From: Acidobacterium sp049965615
GTDB lineage: Bacteria > Acidobacteriota > Terriglobia > Terriglobales > Acidobacteriaceae
Assembly: GCA_049965615.1 (NCBI GenBank)
Contig: JBMFWD010000009.1
Coordinates: forward strand, 18,213 to 82,212
Length of the DNA: 64,000 nt
Reading direction: 5' to 3'
Positions 31,477 to 39,438 of this stretch are shown one piece after another. A program made the position numbers and the translations under genes. Each line of letters starts with the position of its first letter. Positions within the stretch are counted from its first letter, which is position 1. The notes beneath the pieces were generated by a model. It was given only the letters and a program-made list of their open reading frames with translations. It was not told where the DNA came from and did not search any database.

Positions 31477-32541
31477 ATGCGATATCGCGCATTGCTTTTT
31501 GTTTGTCTCGCTGTGATGGTGCTGGGGGTGGCTGGCTGCAATTCGAAGAGACAGCCTGAGACGCTGCGAGCGATTCCGGCGGCGGGGAGCAGTTTTGTGT
31601 TTCCGGTAATGCAGCGGTGGGGTGAGGATTTCTTTGAGCTTCACCGTCCTACGCAGGTGGTTTACGTGGCCGATGGGAGCGTGAAGGCCGTGGAGGAGCT
31701 GGCGGCCGGCAAGGTGGCATTTGCCGCGACCGACTATGCGCTGACGCCGAAGCAACTGGGGCAGCTTCCGCCAGTGATCCAGGTTCCGGTGACGGCGGGG
31801 GCGATTTGCATTACTTACAACCTACCGGGGTTGAAGCAGCCGCTGCGGCTTTCTGCCGGGACGCTGGCGGGTATTTTTCTGGGTACGGTGAAGCGGTGGA
31901 ATGATCCGGCGATTGCGAAGGACAATCCTGGAGTGGTGCTGCCCGACGAGGCCATTACGGTGGTGCACCGGGCGGATGCGGCGGGTGCGACGGACATTTT
32001 CACGACTTACCTTTCGAAGGTGAATCCGCAGTGGGCCTCGAAAGTGGGCTCGGGAGACAGCGTGAAGTGGCCAGTGGGCATTGGCGGCGAGGGCAGCGCC
32101 GGGCTGACGAGCGTGGTGCGGAATTCGCCGGGGACGATTGGGTATGTGGAGCTGAACTACGCGCAGCAGAATGAGCTACCGGTAGCGGCGGTGGAGAACC
32201 GGGCGGGGCGGTACGTGGTTCCGAATGTGGCGTCGACGAAGGCTGCGGTGGAGGCGTTTGCGGCGCAGTTGCGGGCGAACCTGGATACGGCGATTGTGGA
32301 TCCTCCGGCGACGGCGGGGGATGCGTATCCGATAGCGGGGTTGAGCTTTATGATTGTGCCGCGCGACGGGGCGAACGTGGTGGAGCGGACGGCGCTGGGG
32401 AAGTTTATGGTATGGGTGCTGCACAACGGGCAGGACACGGCCTTCCACCTGGGTTATGCGCGACTGCCGCAGAGCCTGGTTGCGTATGATGAAGCGGCGT
32501 TGCGGGCGATGACGGCGGGCGGGAAGCCGATTCTACATTAG
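31477..32541 (+). CDS. Phosphate-binding lipoprotein PstS-like
   Basis: 354 residues. Lipoprotein signal peptide with lipobox GVAGC (Cys near residue 21). The PstS-type fold is evident from AAGSSFVFPVMQRWGEDF, IFLGTVKRWNDPAIAKDNPG (the family signature), VHRADAAGATDIFTTYL and GTIGYVELNYA. It would bind periplasmic phosphate for a PstCAB transporter, but no pstC, pstA, pstB or phoU gene is in the window, so this is an orphan copy. GAAGGAG before the ATG supports the start. Confidence 0.87.
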   Translation: MRYRALLFVCLAVMVLGVAGCNSKRQPETLRAIPAAGSSFVFPVMQRWGEDFFELHRPTQVVYVADGSVKAVEELAAGKVAFAATDYALTPKQLGQLPPVIQVPVTAGAICITYNLPGLKQPLRLSAGTLAGIFLGTVKRWNDPAIAKDNPGVVLPDEAITVVHRADAAGATDIFTTYLSKVNPQWASKVGSGDSVKWPVGIGGEGSAGLTSVVRNSPGTIGYVELNYAQQNELPVAAVENRAGRYVVPNVASTKAAVEAFAAQLRANLDTAIVDPPATAGDAYPIAGLSFMIVPRDGANVVERTALGKFMVWVLHNGQDTAFHLGYARLPQSLVAYDEAALRAMTAGGKPILH

Positions 32542-32599
32542 TGCGCGAGGGCGCAACTTCCGGCATCCGTCGTAATCTAAAAGACAGGAGTGATTCAAC

Positions 32600-33358
32600 G
32601 TGCCACAACTAATGCGTACTTCGAACCCTACTTTGAACGACCGGGTTTTCCGCGGTCAGCCGATGGCCTTCGGCGAGGCGATGACGGTGCAGGGAACCGT
32701 GAACAAGACCGGGATTCTGCTGCTGCTGGCTATGGTGACGGCGGCATTTACCTGGCATACGGCTTATTCCGGCGACGTGCTGGCGGTGATGCCGCTGATG
32801 TGGATTGGGCTGATCGGCGGGATGATTGCGGCGTTTGTAACGATGTTCAAGATGAACTGGGCGCCGGTGACCGCGCCGATCTACGCGCTGTTTGAAGGGC
32901 TGGCGCTGGGCGGCATTTCGGCAGTGTTCGACATGCGCTTCCACGGGATTGCGTTTGAGGCGGTTTGCCTGACTTTTGGCGTGATGTTTGTGCTGCTGCT
33001 GATTTACAAGTCGGGAATGATCCGGGTGACGCAGAAGTTCCGGATGGGCGTGTTTGCGGCTACGGGCGCGATCATGCTGTTTTACCTGGTGGAGATGGTG
33101 CTGAGCCTGTTCCACGTGGGCATGGGTCCGGTGAACGCGGTGAACGGTTCGGGCGTGATCGGGATCGGCTTCAGCCTGCTGGTGGTTGGCATTGCTTCAC
33201 TGAACCTGGTGCTGGATTTCGACTTTATCGACCGGGGCGCGCAACAGAATGCTCCGAAGTACATGGAGTGGTACGGCGCATTCGGGCTGATGGTGACGCT
33301 GGTGTGGCTGTACCTGGAGATCCTGAACCTGCTGGCCAAGCTGCAGAGCCGGGATTAG
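32600..33358 (+). CDS. Bax inhibitor-1 / YccA-family membrane protein
   Basis: 252 residues with seven predicted helices. MTVQGTVNKTGILLLLAMV at the N-terminus, PIYALFEGLALGGIS in the middle and SLNLVLDFDFIDRGAQQNAP followed by WYGAFGLMVTLVWLYLEIL near the end match the YccA-type BI-1 family, some of which act as pH-sensitive Ca2+ leak channels. Start is GTG, ten bases after AGGAG. The physiological role in bacteria is uncertain. Confidence 0.88.
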   Translation: MPQLMRTSNPTLNDRVFRGQPMAFGEAMTVQGTVNKTGILLLLAMVTAAFTWHTAYSGDVLAVMPLMWIGLIGGMIAAFVTMFKMNWAPVTAPIYALFEGLALGGISAVFDMRFHGIAFEAVCLTFGVMFVLLLIYKSGMIRVTQKFRMGVFAATGAIMLFYLVEMVLSLFHVGMGPVNAVNGSGVIGIGFSLLVVGIASLNLVLDFDFIDRGAQQNAPKYMEWYGAFGLMVTLVWLYLEILNLLAKLQSRD

Positions 33359-33391
33359 TTTGGGCTTGGCGGGCTTCGGCTCGCTGCGGAA

Positions 33392-33419
33392 GGGCGCTCC
33401 TTCAGGGAGCGCCTTTTCT
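33392..33419 (+). terminator. Rho-independent terminator after the BI-1 family gene
   Basis: GGCGCTCC (33393-33400), loop TTCAG, GGAGCGCC (33406-33413), then TTTTCT. Confidence 0.85.
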
Positions 33420-33899
33420 GCTGGGTGGAGGATGGAGGATCGTGAAAAAGGTGTCGGAGACCTCCACTTTATTACGTCTTCTTTCACTGTGTTTGGGATG
33501 TACATCTGGCGGCCGGGATAACTTCCAATCGGTCAAACTGCAAAGGCCCGATCGGGATACCGTGTGCAGTCACTCCGTAAGGGACGCGGCCGCCAATGTA
33601 GAACTGATCTTAACGGCGTCGTGGCCTCTATGCTGGTCAAAATAGCACTTCCGTTCAAAGTTACCTTGGGTTTGACGAAGGGCGAGCCATGTCTGACGTA
33701 AAAATGACGAGTCTCAGGGTGATTGTTCCGCGCAGAAGGCATGGATTGCAGATCCCTGAAACGCGGCTGGAGCGTTCTGATCACAGTGTTCCAAAGTGCT
33801 CAGACATTTGTCTCGGCCACTTTTAGGATGAAGTGCAGGGAAGAAGTGAGACAGTCGCTACAAGGGCAAGTCCGCTTCGTCTTGCGAGTGAGGTCACAC
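33420..33899. other. 480-bp intergenic region with a possible structured RNA
   Basis: No convincing protein gene. TGGCGGCCG (33507-33515) pairs perfectly with CGGCCGCCA (33587-33595), and between them CCCGATCGGG (33547-33556) is a perfect palindrome. This nested arrangement could form a branched RNA but no known family was recognised. Local GC content is below that of the neighbouring genes. Confidence 0.4.
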
Positions 33900-33980
33900 A
33901 TGGAAACCATCCTGATTGTTCTATTGGTACTTTTTCTGCTCGGAGGCGGTGGCTGGGGATATTCGCGGTGGCGGCGCTAA
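33900..33980 (+). CDS. 26-residue single-helix membrane peptide
   Basis: ATG at 33900 with GAGG seven bases upstream. The peptide has a hydrophobic helix (ILIVLLVLFLLGGGGWGYS) and a basic end WRR. This resembles the small DUF3309-like membrane peptides annotated in many bacteria. The clean ribosome site and the helix-Gly-rich-basic pattern argue for a real gene, but function is unknown. A terminator about 250 bases downstream reads in the same direction. Confidence 0.6.
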   Translation: METILIVLLVLFLLGGGGWGYSRWRR

Positions 33981-34026
33981 CCTCACTACCGAATCAACAC
34001 GTATAGGTGCTGTTTGATTCATTTTG

Positions 34027-34209
34027 ATGCATGCCTTGAGAAGGATCAGCTTTGAACTCGATACGCTATTCAGTACTCCCTGCTGTTCAAAAAAAGGCCG
34101 ATGGTGGAACAGAAAAGCTCGATCGCGAATGAAAGAAACATCGTCTCCGCGCGTGGCCCACATCTCAAATATCCTCCACGATCTGGATAAGCTGCAGAGC
34201 TGGGAATAA
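34027..34209 (+). CDS. Doubtful small ORF, 60 residues
   Basis: ATG 34027 to TAA 34207-34209. The deduced protein is basic with a CC pair and KKGRWWNRKARSR and matches nothing I know. No clear ribosome site. It is listed because the strong plus-strand terminator 22 bases after its stop shows that something is transcribed through it. Confidence 0.25.
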   Translation: MHALRRISFELDTLFSTPCCSKKGRWWNRKARSRMKETSSPRVAHISNILHDLDKLQSWE

Positions 34210-34230
34210 ATACCGGTCTTGAGGAAGGTG

Positions 34231-34268
34231 AAGTGGCCTGGGAGAGATTCCAGGCCACTTTTATGTTT
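34231..34268 (+). terminator. Strong plus-strand terminator before aqpZ
   Basis: AAGTGGCCTGG (34231-34241) pairs perfectly with CCAGGCCACTT (34250-34260), then TTATGTTT. The U-run is on the plus side only, so it mainly ends plus-strand transcripts; it may also serve aqpZ, which ends at 34267 from the other side. Confidence 0.8.
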
Positions 34269-34995
34269 AGTGCAGGTCGCCGGCGATTGGTGGCTCGATG
34301 GGCAGCTTCTCAAAGAGTCCGTGATGGATGAGACCGCCGAGGGCGCCGCCGATGATGGGGGCGAGCCAGAAGAGCCAGAGCTGATGGATGGCCCATCCAC
34401 CGGCGAAGAGGGCTGGGCCGGTGCTGCGAGCGGGGTTGACGGAGGTATTGGTGACCGGGATGCTGATGAGGTGGATGAGCGTGAGGCAGAGGCCGATGGC
34501 GATGGGCGCGAATCCCTTGGGTGCGCGATCATGCGTGGAGCCGAGAATGACCAGCAGGAAGAAGCAGGTCATGACGACTTCACAGACGAAGCAGGCGAGC
34601 AGGGAGTAGCCGCCGGGAGAGTGCTCGCCGTAGCCGTTGGAGGCGAATCCAGCATGAACGTCAAAGCCGGGTTTGCCGGATGCGATGACGTATAGGACTG
34701 TGCTGGCGGCGATGGCTCCAAGAACCTGGGCGACGACGTAGGCAGGCAGGTCTCGCCAACTGAAGCGCTTGCCCATGGCGAGGCCGACGCTGACGGCGGG
34801 GTTGATATGACAGCCGGAGATGTGGCCGATGGTGTAGGCCATGGTGAGGAGTGTGAGTCCAAAGGCGAAGGCAACGCCGACGAAGCCGATGCCGAGCTTT
34901 GGGAATGCTGCTGCCAGGACAGCGCTTCCGCAGCCTCCCAATACGAGCCAGAATGTGCCGAAAAATTCGGCAATTGCACGTTTGCCAAGCGACAT
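34267..34995 (-). CDS. aqpZ: Aquaporin Z
   Basis: 242 residues, six helices and two half-helices carrying the NPA motifs: SGCHINPAVSVGLA and NTSVNPARSTGPAL. The arginine after the second NPA and the preceding Thr-Ser are as in water-selective channels, and H in TLIHLISIP helix 5 matches the AqpZ selectivity-filter position. Inner-membrane water channel. Upstream on the minus strand AAAAGGA serves as ribosome site and is part of a near-perfect short palindrome AAAAGGA-TG-TCCTTTT just before the ATG. Confidence 0.94.
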   Translation of the reverse strand: MSLGKRAIAEFFGTFWLVLGGCGSAVLAAAFPKLGIGFVGVAFAFGLTLLTMAYTIGHISGCHINPAVSVGLAMGKRFSWRDLPAYVVAQVLGAIAASTVLYVIASGKPGFDVHAGFASNGYGEHSPGGYSLLACFVCEVVMTCFFLLVILGSTHDRAPKGFAPIAIGLCLTLIHLISIPVTNTSVNPARSTGPALFAGGWAIHQLWLFWLAPIIGGALGGLIHHGLFEKLPIEPPIAGDLH

Positions 34996-35317
34996 AAAAG
35001 GACATCCTTTTGGATTGACAACTGAACGATGGATTTCCGGTTAGACCGGAGGCTGCGGCGCGGAATTGCACGCGGCGTAATTATCGGCTCGCAATTTGGC
35101 GTTGTAAACAGAAGAGTGGATGCCGGGACGGTAGTCTGCTTTTCTTTGTTTTGGGATGAGGGCGATGTGCTGGCTGGGACTTCGCGCATCGGGGGAATGG
35201 CTGTCCGGGGGGCGCGTCCTTTGAGGCCTTTTCTGTTTTGGCCTGAATGCCGGTTGGTTGTTCCGCTGCAAGCGGTGGATGGGGAACCACCGCTTCGCGG
35301 GCCGTTTCTGCTGGGGT
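34996..35317. other. Intergenic region between aqpZ and the DJ-1/PfpI gene
   Basis: 322 bases. AAGCGGTGG (35270-35278) and CCACCGCTT (35287-35295) form a 9-bp perfect hairpin 22 bases after the DJ-1/PfpI stop, probably ending that transcript, although no T-run follows. The rest should hold the aqpZ promoter; I cannot place it. Confidence 0.45.
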
Positions 35318-35908
35318 TTACTCGTATTTGCCGGCGAGATGATTCTGGAGGACTTGCTGGAATTTTGCGAGCCAGGCGGGATGGGCGGGCCAGGCGGGGG
35401 CGGTGACGAGGTTGCCGTCCACGTGGGCCTCGGTCATCTGGAGGGAGACGAATGCGCCACCGGCGAGTTCGACCTCGGGTGAGCAGGCTGGGTAGCAACT
35501 GATCTTGCGGCCATTGAGAACGCGGGCTGCGGCCAGCAACTGTGCGGCATGGCAGATGGCGGCGAGGGGTTTGTTTTGATCTGTGAAATGGCGGATCATA
35601 TCCAGCACTTTTGGGTCGAGGCGCAGGTACTCGGGGGCGCGTCCGCCGGGTAGGACGAGGCCGTCGTAGCTGGCGGGCTGGACCTCAGAGAAAGTGGCGT
35701 TGAGGGCGAAGTTGTGGCCGGGTTTTTCGGTGTAGGTCTGGTCGCCTTCGAAGTCATGGATGGCGGTGCGGACGGACTCGCCGGCCTTTTTGCCTGGGCA
35801 GACGGCGTGAACGGTGTGGCCGACCATCTGGAGGGCCTGAAAGGGGACCATGGTTTCGTAATCCTCGACGAAGTCGCCGACGATCATCAGGAGTTTTGCG
35901 TGGCTCAT
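35318..35908 (-). CDS. DJ-1/PfpI-family protein
   Basis: 196 residues with the class I glutamine amidotransferase-like fold: LLMIVGDFVEDYETMVPFQA at the N-terminus, GLVLPGGRAPEYLR, and the nucleophile elbow AAICHAAQLL with Cys and following His. Family members act as protein deglycases, chaperones or stress hydrolases; which activity applies here is unknown. The Glu of VEDYE corresponds to the conserved acidic residue near the active Cys. Stands alone. Confidence 0.88.
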   Translation of the reverse strand: MSHAKLLMIVGDFVEDYETMVPFQALQMVGHTVHAVCPGKKAGESVRTAIHDFEGDQTYTEKPGHNFALNATFSEVQPASYDGLVLPGGRAPEYLRLDPKVLDMIRHFTDQNKPLAAICHAAQLLAAARVLNGRKISCYPACSPEVELAGGAFVSLQMTEAHVDGNLVTAPAWPAHPAWLAKFQQVLQNHLAGKYE

Positions 35909-36118
35909 GATTTATTCCTCTGATTTGGTGGGATGCGGCGCGAGGCTCTGCGCACTCAAGCCAAAGTCGGGCTTGCAATGGGATGCCTTCGTGTTCGCTC
36001 AGGTCAGGGTTTGCTGCGGTGTTGCTCATCTTCGGTATGGAAGACAACTGTTTGAGCGTTTGGGTAATTGATCCCCACCCAGGCTGAGCTGGGGTTGGCC
36101 AACTGCCATTGATGAACG

Positions 36119-36622
36119 TCAGATGTTTTTGAGGTAGTTGAGCATTTCGGGGCTGGTCCAGTTGATGGGGCCTATGATTTTACGGACGATGACGCCTTTT
36201 TGATTGATGATGTAGGACTCGGGGGGGCGGGTGGTTCCGAATTCCTTGTTGGTGTGGCCTGTGGGGTCGACGGCGGTGGTGATGCCGGTGATGTGGTTTT
36301 CGACGAGGTATTGCTGGTAGGCCTGGGTGTCGGTGTCAAAGCTGACGGCGACGACGCGGATGTTGGGCATGTCCTGCTGGAGCTGCATGAGGGAAGGGAA
36401 CTCTTCGAGGCAGGGCGGGCACCATGAGGCCCAGAAGTTGAGGACGACGACGTGGCCGCGGTATTGCTTGAGGCTGACGGTCTGGGCTCCGTTATGGAGG
36501 GTGAAGGCGGGCGCGACGCGTCCGATTGATCCTGGGTGAGGATTGTCGTTGCATCCGGCGAAGACGAGGAGCGGCAGAATTGCCATAACAGGTAGCCAGC
36601 GACGACGGACAGAGTGAAGCAT
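36119..36622 (-). CDS. TlpA/ResA-type thiol-disulfide oxidoreductase (lipoprotein)
   Basis: 167 residues. N-terminal lipoprotein signal with lipobox VFAGC, then a thioredoxin-like domain with the active site NFWASWCPPCLEEFP and the cis-Pro region TRPPESYIIN. Such periplasmic proteins reduce disulfides, for example in cytochrome c maturation, or cope with oxidative stress. It is divergent from the glycosyltransferase at 36649 with only 26 bases between the two start codons, so promoters overlap. No ccm genes are nearby. Confidence 0.9.
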   Translation of the reverse strand: MLHSVRRRWLPVMAILPLLVFAGCNDNPHPGSIGRVAPAFTLHNGAQTVSLKQYRGHVVVLNFWASWCPPCLEEFPSLMQLQQDMPNIRVVAVSFDTDTQAYQQYLVENHITGITTAVDPTGHTNKEFGTTRPPESYIINQKGVIVRKIIGPINWTSPEMLNYLKNI

Positions 36623-36637
36623 GTTTCCCCCGGTTTC

Positions 36638-36643
36638 TATAAT
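36638..36643 (+). promoter_or_regulatory. -10 box of the probably leaderless glycosyltransferase gene
   Basis: A perfect TATAAT followed by five bases and the GTG start codon at 36649. No Shine-Dalgarno and no clear -35. Confidence 0.5.
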
Positions 36644-36648
36644 AAGAC

Positions 36649-37743
36649 GTGAACGAAAATGAGTTGGAAGCGGTAGGGAAATCAGAGAGATATCCGCTGG
36701 TGCTGTCGGTGGTGGTTCCGGCGCGCAACGAGGAGGACTGCGTTGGAGCGTGCCTGGAGTCGCTGGTGCGGCAGTCGGAGCCGGGCTGGGAGCTGGGGCG
36801 GGAGTGGGAGATTATCGTCATCAATGACGGTTCGACGGACCGGACGCGGGAGATAGCGGCGGGTTTTGCGGGCGTGAAGGTGCTGGATGCGGACGAGCCG
36901 GAGCCGGGGTGGACGGGCAAGGCGAATGCGATCCAGACCGGAGTACAGGCGGCGCGGGGAAAGTGGCTGCTGTTTACGGATGCGGATACGGTGCATGAAC
37001 CGGGGCATTTGTCGCTGGCCATTACGGAGGCGGAGCGGCATGGGGTGGGGATGTTGTCGTACTCGCCGCGGCAGGAGGTGACTGGGCTGGTGCAGCGGGC
37101 GCTGATGCCGCTGATTTTCAGTGAGCTGGCGGTACTGTATTCGCCGGCGAAGGTGAACAATCCGGAGAGCCGGTTTGCGGCGGCGAATGGACAGTTTGTG
37201 CTGGTTCGGCGGGATGCCTATGAGAAGGTGGGCGGGCATGCGGCGGTGATGGACGCGGTGCTGGAGGATGTGGAACTGGCAGCGATCTTCAAGAAGCGGA
37301 AGCTGGGGCTGCGCTTCAGGAACGCTCCGGAGGCGGTACGAACGCGGATGTATCGGAGCGTTGGCGCGATGTGGGAGGGATGGCGGAAGAACCTGGCGCT
37401 GCTGTTTGGGAATCCGCTGGCGCTGGCGGCCTGGCGGACGCTCGACCTGGTGCTGCTGGTGGGGCTGCCGTTTGCGGCCTGGTGGGTGTTCGGCGTGGCG
37501 CGGGAGGTGCGCGGCGCGATGTGGATGCAGTGGTACTGGGTGGCGGTGCTGCTGATATGGGCTCGGACAATGTGGCGGTTTTACCGGAGAGTGGCGCGGT
37601 CGCATTTCCCGTGGGGAGATGCGGTGCTGGCTCCGTTGGGGCTGCCGCTGCTGGTGGTGCTGCTGTACCAGAGCTGGTTTGATCATACGGTGAAAAAGCG
37701 GGTGATTTGGAAGGGACGCAGTTATAGCGGGATGAAACGCTGA
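36649..37743 (+). CDS. Membrane glycosyltransferase, family 2 (HpnB/CrtQ-like)
   Basis: 364 residues. GT-A core with LSVVVPARNEEDCVGA, IINDGSTDRTREIA, PGWTGKANAIQTG, the DXD site in FTDADTVHEPGHL and the acceptor-side LEDVELAAIFK, followed by three C-terminal helices. The sequence PGWTGK and the spacing to DAD resemble hopene-associated HpnB and carotenoid glycosyltransferases. Shares architecture with the gene at 19.9 kb but is clearly a different paralogue. Start is GTG directly downstream of TATAAT. PTPS genes follow after 48 bases, but functional connection is not evident. Confidence 0.78.
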   Translation: MNENELEAVGKSERYPLVLSVVVPARNEEDCVGACLESLVRQSEPGWELGREWEIIVINDGSTDRTREIAAGFAGVKVLDADEPEPGWTGKANAIQTGVQAARGKWLLFTDADTVHEPGHLSLAITEAERHGVGMLSYSPRQEVTGLVQRALMPLIFSELAVLYSPAKVNNPESRFAAANGQFVLVRRDAYEKVGGHAAVMDAVLEDVELAAIFKKRKLGLRFRNAPEAVRTRMYRSVGAMWEGWRKNLALLFGNPLALAAWRTLDLVLLVGLPFAAWWVFGVAREVRGAMWMQWYWVAVLLIWARTMWRFYRRVARSHFPWGDAVLAPLGLPLLVVLLYQSWFDHTVKKRVIWKGRSYSGMKR

Positions 37744-37791
37744 AGCGATGGGATGAAAACGGGCATCTTATAGAGGACACTGATTGAGACC

Positions 37792-38202
37792 ATGATTTCA
37801 CTGACGAGAAAAGCCGAATTTTCTGCCGCGCACTACTACTGGAACGAGGCATGGAGCCAGGAGAAGAATGAAGCGGTGTTTGGGAAGTGCGCAAATCGTA
37901 ACGGGCACGGGCACAATTACACGCTGGAAGTGACGGTGACGGGAGCAGTGGATGCGGTGACGGGATTTGTCGTGGACCTGAAGGAACTGAAGGATGTGAT
38001 GGAACGCGAGGTGGTTTCGGTTTACGACCACCGGCATCTGAACCTGGAGGTTCCTGAGTTCAAGGAGACGGTGCCAACGACAGAGAACATTGCGATTGCG
38101 ATCTGGCGGCGGTTGGAGGGGAAGATTCCGGGAGCGAAGCTGGAGCGCGTGAGAGTGTACGAGATGCCGGACCTGTTTGCTGATTATTGCGGGGAAGCAT
38201 GA
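37792..38202 (+). CDS. 6-pyruvoyl-tetrahydropterin synthase homologue, copy A
   Basis: 136 residues, T-fold. Zinc ligands: His in FSAAHYYW and the HGH of GKCANRNGHGHNYTLEV; the Cys five residues before HGH is the likely nucleophile; the DHRHLN motif and the Glu in VRVYEM complete the site. The spacing Cys-x5-HGH is that of eukaryotic PTPS, whereas the QueD I compared has Cys-x3-HGH. It should act on 7,8-dihydroneopterin triphosphate made by the FolE encoded two genes downstream. Its stop overlaps the next PTPS start (ATGA). Confidence 0.87.
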   Translation: MISLTRKAEFSAAHYYWNEAWSQEKNEAVFGKCANRNGHGHNYTLEVTVTGAVDAVTGFVVDLKELKDVMEREVVSVYDHRHLNLEVPEFKETVPTTENIAIAIWRRLEGKIPGAKLERVRVYEMPDLFADYCGEA

Positions 38203-38606
38203 GGGCTTATTTCGGAAGACGGTACCGGTTCAGCGCGTCGCATCGTTTGCATGCGGATTCGCTCAGCGCGGAGCAGAACCGGGCTGTGTATGGGAAGTGC
38301 AATCATCCGCATGGGCATGGGCACAACTACATCGTGGAAGTGCGCGTGGGCGGCGAAGTGGATGCGGAGACCGGGATGGTCTGCAGCCTGGCGGAGCTCG
38401 ATGATTGCGTGCAGCGGGAGGTGGTGAGTGTTTTCGACCACACGAACCTGAATCTGCATGCGTGCTTCAAGAATGTGGTTCCGACGACGGAGAATGTGTG
38501 CATTGAAGTGCACAGGAGATTGAAGGCAAGTTTTCACGCGGCAGAGGTTATGGCCGTACGCGTGGAAGAGACGAACAACAATTTTTTCGAGATTCGAGAA
38601 AAATGA
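38199..38606 (+). CDS. 6-pyruvoyl-tetrahydropterin synthase homologue, copy B
   Basis: 135 residues, paralogue of the preceding gene. FSASHRLHAD, GKCNHPHGHGHNYIVEV (again Cys-x5-HGH), FDHTNLN and VRVEETNNNFFE carry all expected zinc and catalytic residues, so both copies look active. Overlap by four bases with copy A implies coupled translation, perhaps to a heteromer. Dual-domain PTPS proteins occur in some acidobacteria, as I recall; a split pair would be the two-gene equivalent. The C-terminus differs from copy A. Confidence 0.87.
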   Translation: MRAYFGRRYRFSASHRLHADSLSAEQNRAVYGKCNHPHGHGHNYIVEVRVGGEVDAETGMVCSLAELDDCVQREVVSVFDHTNLNLHACFKNVVPTTENVCIEVHRRLKASFHAAEVMAVRVEETNNNFFEIREK

Positions 38607-38653
38607 CGAGGCGCGAGCTGGAAGCCGTTGACCGGCAGCGCGACAAGGACACC

Positions 38654-39271
38654 ATGGCAACTGTAACGATCGGCAAGAAGATTGGCGCGAAGTCTGAGTT
38701 GGAAGACGCATCCACGCAGGATATTTACCGCGAGCTGCTGCGGCGGTTTGGTGAGGATCCGAACCGGGATGGGCTGCTGGATACGCCGAAGCGCGTGGAA
38801 AAGGCGATGGAGTTTTTGACGCACGGGTACTTGAAGGATCCTGCGTCGATACTGCGGGGCGCGCTGTTTGACGTGGACTACGACGAGATGGTGCTGGTGA
38901 AGGACATCGAGATGTTTTCGCTGTGCGAGCACCATATGCTGCCGTTTTTCGGTCGGGTGCATGTGGCGTATATCCCGAACAGGAAGGTTGTGGGGTTAAG
39001 CAAGATTCCGCGGCTGGTGGAGGTGTTTGCGCGGCGGCTACAGGTGCAGGAGCGGCTGACGCGGCAGATTGCGGATGCGATTCAGGAAGCGATCAACCCG
39101 CAGGGCGTGGGTGTGGTGATTGAAGCGCGGCACCTGTGCATGATGATGCGCGGGGTGGAGAAGCAGAATTCGTCGACGGTGACTTCTGCGATGCTGGGAT
39201 GCTTCCAGAAGCAGAATACGCGGAGCGAGTTTTTGTCGCTGGTGCGGGAGCGGAGCACGCCGCATATATAG
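38654..39271 (+). CDS. folE: GTP cyclohydrolase I
   Basis: 205 residues from this start. Converts GTP to 7,8-dihydroneopterin triphosphate, first step of folate and biopterin synthesis. Motifs: DGLLDTPKRVEKAMEF, the zinc site in MFSLCEHHMLPFFGRVHVAY (Cys, His) and RHLCMMMRGVEKQNSSTVTS (second Cys). ATG at 38654 has AAGGA in front; an earlier ATG at 38603 overlaps the PTPS-B stop (ATGA) and would add 17 polar residues, so the start is uncertain. With the two PTPS genes it forms a compact pterin operon. Confidence 0.94.
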   Translation: MATVTIGKKIGAKSELEDASTQDIYRELLRRFGEDPNRDGLLDTPKRVEKAMEFLTHGYLKDPASILRGALFDVDYDEMVLVKDIEMFSLCEHHMLPFFGRVHVAYIPNRKVVGLSKIPRLVEVFARRLQVQERLTRQIADAIQEAINPQGVGVVIEARHLCMMMRGVEKQNSSTVTSAMLGCFQKQNTRSEFLSLVRERSTPHI

Positions 39272-39305
39272 AGGCGGGCGTACGGTGTTTGAGTGCTGTG
39301 AAAGA

Positions 39306-39330
39306 CCCACCCTGGCTTCGCGAGGGTGGG
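39306..39330. repeat. Palindrome CCCACCCT-N9-AGGGTGGG after folE
   Basis: Eight-base perfect stem with loop GGCTTCGCG, followed by GGCACCCGG. I recall very similar sequences as dispersed repeats in acidobacterial genomes. Here it may also end the pterin operon; TTTTTT occurs 14 bases later. Confidence 0.5.
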
Positions 39331-39425
39331 GCACCCGGAAACCTTTTTTAGTGAGTGGATTTTTTGGAGAAGCCGGTGAGTTTGAGGAAGCACAAGTGCG
39401 TTCCGAAGCTTACCGGTTTGCCACT

Positions 39426-39431
39426 TATAGT
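39426..39431 (+). promoter_or_regulatory. -10 box of the probably leaderless truB
   Basis: TATAGT followed by seven bases and the GTG at 39439 that begins the conserved TruB sequence. No Shine-Dalgarno. Confidence 0.4.
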
Positions 39432-39438
39432 GGTAGAT

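Noticed and set aside
35754..36047. 97-codon minus-strand frame upstream of the DJ-1/PfpI gene
   Set aside because: It overlaps that gene in another frame and becomes Arg-rich there; no ribosome site.
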